From: Berberis thunbergii
Lineage: Eukaryota > Streptophyta > Magnoliopsida > Ranunculales > Berberidaceae
Length of the DNA: 64,000 nt
Reading direction: 5' to 3'
Assembly (NCBI GenBank): GCA_003290165.1
Contig: QNQO01000641.1
Coordinates: forward strand, 124,001 to 188,000
Shown here: piece after piece, positions 58,718 through 64,000 of the stretch
Position numbering within the stretch: position 1 is the stretch's first letter
How the letters are laid out: the number at the start of each line of letters is the position of its first letter
Program-made: the position numbers and the translations under genes
Notes under the pieces: generated by a model
What the model was told of the DNA's origin: nothing
The model's input: only the letters and a program-made list of their open reading frames with translations
Databases searched by the model: none

Positions 58718-59490
58718 AAGTCTTCTTCTTCTCCTTCTCTATTACCCCTTTCTATGTCTCTCTATTGTTTGGTTAGGTTTGGGTTTCATTTCTCTGTAAG
58801 TTGCAAATTGGGTGATTTCTCTCTTTTGGTTATCAATGGGCGCGTCAGAGATTGGGTTCTTTGTATTTGCGGTGAGTGAGCTTTCAATCTCGAAGCCTTA
58901 ATTGCCTTTCCCATTTCATTAATTGATCATTTTCTTTCTTTTTTGTTCTGATTGAGCTTAGTTTTTGTTCTTTCATTGCTCAACTATGGTGTGTGTTGGT
59001 TAAAGATTCATCAATGTTTTTCTTTGAGTAATTTGGAATAATCAGTCAAATGGGGTTATCTGTCTATACGACTTCTTTGAATCCTGTGATGTTTGAGTTA
59101 TTTGATTTCGTAGTGAAATGGGTTCTCCTTTGAATTTGGATCTCCTTTTAGTCACATGATAGATTGTTTTTACTGTTGTTGTTGTACTGGAGGTTGATGC
59201 ATTTTCTTTGTTTTGCCGGATTTTCAAGTAAATTTGAGTTGTTATACTGATTAATTGCTCTTCAATAATTCTGGATCAGTGGTTTTCATTGTTTTTATAT
59301 ATATTTCTACAGATTAATCTTGAGAATGTAATTGAAATTGATTTTTGGTTTAGTTTAGTATATCCCTTTTTAGGGAATTTACAAGGAGATTTCGAATTTG
59401 GGAGCTGCGAAATTAAGATAGTGTTTTTTTTTTATTTGTGACTAATATACGACCGTCGGATAGTGTTCATTTAACTCTGTTTTCCTACAG
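58718..59490 (+). other. Intronic or spacer sequence between captured fragments
   Basis: T-rich, no exon recognised. The left part is presumably PROSC intron 1 and the right part is TTL intron ending in TTTCCTACAG at 59490; the join between the two sources is somewhere inside and could not be located. Confidence 0.5.
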
Positions 59491-59686
59491 GTTAGGGCAC
59501 GTTGAGAATGCCCGGAAGCAACTATGTACTCCTGGACAACAGCCTGTTCCTGACGAGTTACAAAAGTTGCGAACTGTTGAGGAACATCTACGTAAATGTG
59601 TCAATGCCAAGAGGGATGGCGATTGGAAGGGCATACTGAAGCAATGTGATGATGCCATTGCTGCTGGAGTAGACTCTTCTCCCCAT
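59491..59686 (+). pseudogene. TTL (TPR-thioredoxin-like) internal exon fragment
   Basis: One 196-nt exon bounded by AG and GT: RLGHVENARKQL, then DELQKLRTVEEHLRKCVNAKR and DGDWKGILKQCDDAIAAG. This matches the TPR region of plant TTL proteins (tetratricopeptide-repeat thioredoxin-like). The remaining TPRs and the thioredoxin domain are absent. It is intact in frame but isolated, with no start codon of its own. Confidence 0.8.
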
Positions 59687-60092
59687 GTAAATCGTCATAC
59701 CTATTTTTCTTTAATTTCAGTTTCATAAATTGAACAACAATAGAAGAAATGACAAGTTTTAACCTAAAATATATGAAATGGTTGAGGATCCACATGTACT
59801 TCCTCAATATTTTTTCTCCTTTCTTATCAGAACTAAAAATTTTCAATGCATAGAGTACAAATACATCTATTAGCATGAATCCAATCTCTGCCTAATAAAG
59901 TTAAAAAATTAAGTGCACCATCTATGATAAAGAATGTTTTCTCTGAATGGTTTACTCCTAACTAATTTCAAATTTTGTGCACGCATCTTGAGGAATCTGA
60001 CGTTCTGAATAAATTACCCCCGTATAATAAATTACTGAGCAGTAACTTAACCCTTTGATGGGCTGTCTTTGTTTTTTCTCATTTGAATTCAG

Positions 60093-62515
60093 AGTTGGAA
60101 TTGATCTTCCGACGATCGAAGTCAGATATGAACATCTAAATGTGGACGCAGAAGCACACGTGGGAGGCAGAGCTTTACCAACACTCTATAATGCAACTAT
60201 CAATGTGATAGAGGTAGTTAATTATAAGTTCAAATCATTTGGCATAGTTTTTTTGTAATATTTCTTCATCTCTTAGAATTATGAGCAACGACTTGCATGA
60301 TAGTTTCTTCTTATATTTTAAAGGGGTTCTTGAATTATCTCCATGTCCTTCCCAGTCGAAAAAGACCATTGTCTATCCTTCATCAAGCCTGGAAGGTAAG
60401 ACAGCAATCTCCATTTGAATTAATAAATGGAAGTTCACCTGGTTTTGGTTTAATTTCTGTTTCATAGATTCTGCGAAAGTTTTCTCACATTTGGCAGTCT
60501 CAATCTACAGATTGACACTACTTTTAGGCCCCCCAAGCTCTGGAAAGACTACATTGCTATTGGCTTTGGCCGGGAAGCTTGATTCAGATCTTCAAGTGAG
60601 GATATTGCATACTCTTCTGATTACATTATTGATGTTTTAGTTTGGAATAACTAAATGGGTATTTTTTTGGACATTAGGTTACTGGAAAAGTAACTTATAA
60701 TGGTCATGGAATGGACGAGTTTGTCCCACAAAGAACATCTGCATATATCAGTCAGTATGACCTCCATATCGGAGAAATGACTGTTAGGGAAACCTTGGCT
60801 TTCTCTGCGAGATGTCAAGGAGTTGGAACTGGCTATGGTACGTCATACACAATTTGCTTCAATTTATAGGGTATTGCAAACCACCATTCCACGTAATCTG
60901 AATCAATTGTTTGAATCTTGAAATCTTGCAGAGATGTTGAAGATGCTGAAGTTTTGAAGGTATGATATTTCAAGATGCTGAAGTTTTTAGGGTATGACCT
61001 CCGCTTTCTCCGAATCTCATTTCAAGATGCTGAAGTTTTTATTTCTAATAATGCAGGCTGCTGCAACGGAAGGACAAGAGACCAGTGTAGTTACCGATTA
61101 TTATTTGAAGGTATGATATTTTGTAAAGACGATATATAATTATTTAAGACTCTTGAGAACTAGAAATATTAAGAAATTCGGAATTTTTTTTTTTCATGTT
61201 GGAAATTGTAGATTTTGGGGTTGGATGTCTGTGCTGATACAATGGTGGGTGATGAAATGTTGAGGGTATCTCTGGTGGACAAAGAAAAGAGTTACCACTG
61301 GTAAAAAAAAAACTCATCATTTATCTATGCATCCCTTTCAGCTTATATTTCAATTTATTAGCGGAAAAAAGAAGAAAAGCTCAAGTTTCAATTAGATTTT
61401 GAACATATATAAATAAGCTATTTGATACATTACAGGAGAAATGTTAGTTGGACCTTCAAAGGCATTGTTCATGGATGAAATATCCACTGGTCTGGATAGC
61501 TCGACGACTTTTCAGATTGTGAATTCTCTCAAGCAATCCATCCAAATTCTCCAAGGGACAGCACTTATCTCCCTTCTCCAACCAGCACCCGAGACTTATG
61601 ACCTCTTTGACGACATTATTCTTATCTCTGATGGGCGGGTTGTGTATCAGGGTCCTCGAGAACATGTGCTTGAGTTCTTTGAATCCATGGGATTCAAATG
61701 TCCGGTAAGAAAAGGAACTGCAGATTTTTTGCAAGAAGTCTTCTATCCAGCCAAAAAGAAGGGAAAAACTTTTCTTTTGAATTATGTGTAGGTCTCCTGC
61801 AAAAGCTTAACTTGAGTTTTGGTTGTCTGGCAGGTGACATCTAGGAAAGATCAAGGACAGTATTGGACTTGTCACGATGAGCCCTACCAGTTTGTTTCTG
61901 TCAATGAATTTGCAGAGGCTTTTCAGTCATTTCACATTGGTCGAAACTAGCAGAAGAGCTCGGACACTCATATGACAAGAATAAGAGCCACCCAGCAGCA
62001 TTGACAACCAAGCAGTATGGCGTTGGCAAGAAAGAGCTTCTGAAAGCTAACATTGCACGAGAATACTTGCTGATGAAAAGAAACTCATTCGTCTACATCT
62101 TCAAGTTGTCACTAGTGAGTTACAAACCACTCAAAACACAGCTCTCGAATTCCATATCATCTATACTAATTATATGTACGTTTCAGCTTATACTCATGGC
62201 ATTCATCACAATGACAGTGTTCCTACGTACTAAGATGCCTCGTAATAACACAACCGATGGAGGGATATTTATGGGAGCACTGTTTTTCAGTCTTGTCATG
62301 ATTATGTTTAATGGATTCTCAGAACTTGCCATGACCATTGCAAAGAATGCCCGTCTATTTCAAGCAACGGGACCTTCGATTCTTTCCTTCATGGGCATAT
62401 GCGATCCCTACATGGATTCTAAAAATTCCTGTTTCGTTTCTCGAAGTCGCTGCTTGGGTGTTCATCACTTACTATGTCATTGGGTTTGATCCTAATGTTG
62501 AACGGTAAATGGAGC
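60093..62515 (+). pseudogene. PDR-type ABCG transporter fragment
   Basis: N-terminal half of a pleiotropic-drug-resistance ABC transporter. Exons seen: 60093-60213 (VGIDLPTIEVRYEHLNVDAE), 60325-60394, around 60520-60595 (Walker [10 protein letters not shown]), 60679-60838 ([19 protein letters not shown]), 61058-61110, 61212-61300, 61437-61705 (Walker B-like [14 protein letters not shown]), and 61833 onward through FAEAFQSFHIG and the first membrane segments to EVAAWVFITYYVIGFDP. Frameshifts occur at the signature region near 61265 (one G lost before ISGGQ), near 61949 (one A lost) and near 62340. An exon stretch after GTGY is mostly missing. The second half of the gene is absent. Non-functional. 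Confidence 0.88.
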
Positions 62516-63110
62516 CCTTTGACTAGGCAGCAGAAGCTCTAGGAGCAATTGGTTTGGAAGGTAACATCCCCCTTTTAGAGAAGGCTTTGACATCAGAATT
62601 TTTGGTAGGATTCAGAAAAAAGATTACTGTTTTTGTTTGGAACATGTTCACATTTTAGTTGGTTTGTTTCTATGATTATGTATACAACAATATCTGATAA
62701 ATATGTCCGGGATATGGGGGGTCCTTAAAATTCAAAACTTTGGCAGTCCGGGATATGGCGATACGCTGCGAGCAAAACTGCTGCATGCAGGGGATGCTGC
62801 TGTGCTGTGTAGGCAGAGCACTCTGTCGCAAAACAGAGTGCATCTGTTTTTTTTTTCTGCTGCTGCTTCATGCTGCTGCTGTTTCATGCTGTTTCTGCTG
62901 CTGCTGTTTTTTTTCTGTGCTGCTGTGCTGTTTTTATGAGAGCTTCCACTCTATATTGTTAGATTAATCCTGACTTGCATTTTTTTCCTTCAAAATCTGT
63001 GTACTTGCATTCTTGTATGCTGTTAGGGCTTCAAATTTATACTTAGCAAACCATTGCTATGTATTCTGATTATTAATATACAAGTAAACGTAGTTGCCAA
63101 TTTGGAAAAC
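62516..63110. other. Low-complexity spacer between captured fragments
   Basis: Contains CTG/CTT-rich sequence (62.84-62.93 kb) and a duplicated GGGATATGG phrase. No exon recognised. Frames across the CTG run are low-complexity artefacts. Confidence 0.6.
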
Positions 63111-63133
63111 ATCAAGGTATGTAGGATCAAGAG

Positions 63134-64000
63134 GTTCCAGGACTTCTGGTCATTGATACCCCAGGGCATGAATCTTTCAGGAATTTGCTGTCAAGAGGTT
63201 CAGATTTATGTGATATTGCAATCTTGGTCGTTGACATAATGCATGGATTGGAACCGCAGACAATTGAGTCACTGAATCTTTTGAAAATGAGAAAGACTAA
63301 GTTCATAGTTGCATTGAATAAGGTAACTCTGCCTATTGTTGTTAGCCTCTCATGAACCTTAGAATTTTCTTAATTTGTTGTGTGATTTAGTTTATAATTT
63401 TTTTTCTGTAAATATTTGGATGTCAAGGTTGACAGACTATATGGTTGGAAGACTTGTCCCAATTCACCTATTGTGGAAGCTATGAAACAACAATCCAGGG
63501 ACGTCCAAAATGAGTTCAAGATGAAGCTTATCCAGGTCATAGTACTTCCTAGCTTGTTTTGTGTGGTGGAAGTCGATATTTGGTCTCATTTGGTTAGGTT
63601 CTCTTAATTATACTCGCAGATTGTTACACAGTTCAAAGAGCAGTGTCTGAATACAGAATTGTACTACAAAATAAAGACAAGGATAATTATTTCAATATTG
63701 TCTCTACAAGTGCAATCAGGTATGTTTTATGATTTATTTTTTTTTTTTAAATATTTCCAACTTCCAAATTATTAGCTATAATCTATACTTGATGATATAA
63801 TCTGAAAAATCACTGGTGATGTTGGTCTTTTACTTTGTGTTTACACATAATGTAAAGCATATGATTTAATCATTTGACCGAAAAATTGATTGAGCAGAAA
63901 TTACGTTTAAATGGAATAGATGTTATCTTAATTTTGATGTTGGTCTTTTACTTGTTACAACAAAACAGTGGTGAAGGCATTCCAGATCTTCTGTTGTTAT
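63134..64000 (+). pseudogene. eIF5B (IF2-like GTPase) fragment, continuing past the window
   Basis: Exons of the GTPase domain: about 63134-63321 ([15 protein letters not shown] with the G3 motif, then [22 protein letters not shown]), 63428-63535 (VDRLYGWKTCPNSPIVEAMKQQ, completing NKVD), 63620-63719 and from 63968 (GEGIPDLLLL). The P-loop exon upstream is missing. In the third exon one A appears lost after LYYK, so the following residues shift frame. The fragment is truncated on the left by capture and on the right by the window edge. Confidence 0.85.

Larger units (their letters stand above)
58032..64000 (+). mobile_element. CACTA-type element carrying host gene fragments (Pack-CACTA), right end beyond window
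   Basis: Begins CACTACACCAAAAGGGCTG, the CACTA terminal signature facing right. The preceding three bases are AAG (candidate target duplication). From 58070 to 58250 lie subterminal repeats in both orientations (ccacggctaaaaaccgttgc, cggcttaaaaccgttg). Behind them come fragments of four unrelated genes in the same orientation, with introns. The matching right terminus (CAGCCCTTTTGGTGTAGTG-like) is not in the window, so the boundary and the unity of the whole stretch are inferred. Confidence 0.65.

Noticed and set aside
62700..62967. Cysteine-rich short reading frames
   Set aside because: They come from a CTG/CTT low-complexity run between captured fragments.

Overview
This window is plant nuclear DNA, most likely from a eudicot with a repeat-rich genome. 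Two host genes have plant-type introns, and nearly everything between them is nested transposable elements, MITEs, SINEs and tandem segmental duplications. The species cannot be fixed from the sequence; an Ericales or other woody eudicot is only a guess.

Layout: (1) 1.6-3.1 kb, minus strand: an intact three-exon R2R3-MYB gene of the MYB36/RAX (subgroup 14) type. (2) 7.2-26.1 kb: a large direct tandem duplication (second copy begins near 17.365 kb, period about 10.2 kb). It carries two complementary halves of one Ty3/gypsy chromovirus, two copies of a CACTA transposase 5' end, and SINE, MITE and hairpin insertions that arose after the duplication. (3) 29.0-33.9 kb: a complete 4,964-bp hAT transposon with perfect 8-bp target duplications, a degenerate transposase and a captured leucine-rich-repeat kinase fragment. 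It sits between a TATA box and the presumed transcription start of the next gene. (4) 34.4-40.5 kb, plus strand: a ten-exon ABCB1/PGP1-type transporter gene, complete except for a one-base deletion in exon 3. (5) 40.4-51.5 kb: a 3.45-kb tandem duplication of the ABCB1 3' end and downstream LINE-like DNA. The second copy is broken by an LTR element whose two LTRs point toward each other, and by a solo LTR that itself contains a short hAT. (6) 51.5-58.0 kb: low-complexity repeats and a retroelement ORF1-like reading frame split by two short hAT-type elements. (7) 58.03 kb to the right edge: the left end of a CACTA-type element followed by pieces of four unrelated host genes (PROSC/PLPBP, TTL thioredoxin-TPR, a PDR-type ABCG transporter and eIF5B), all in the same orientation and with introns. 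This looks like a Pack-CACTA.

How it works together: the two host genes (a developmental MYB factor and an auxin-class ABCB exporter) have no evident functional link. The mobile elements are the main story: promoter splitting of ABCB1, gene-fragment capture by both hAT and CACTA elements, and a palindromic LTR locus that would give long hairpin RNA if transcribed. Many of the frameshifts are single-base deletions, several in homopolymers, so some may be assembly errors rather than real mutations.
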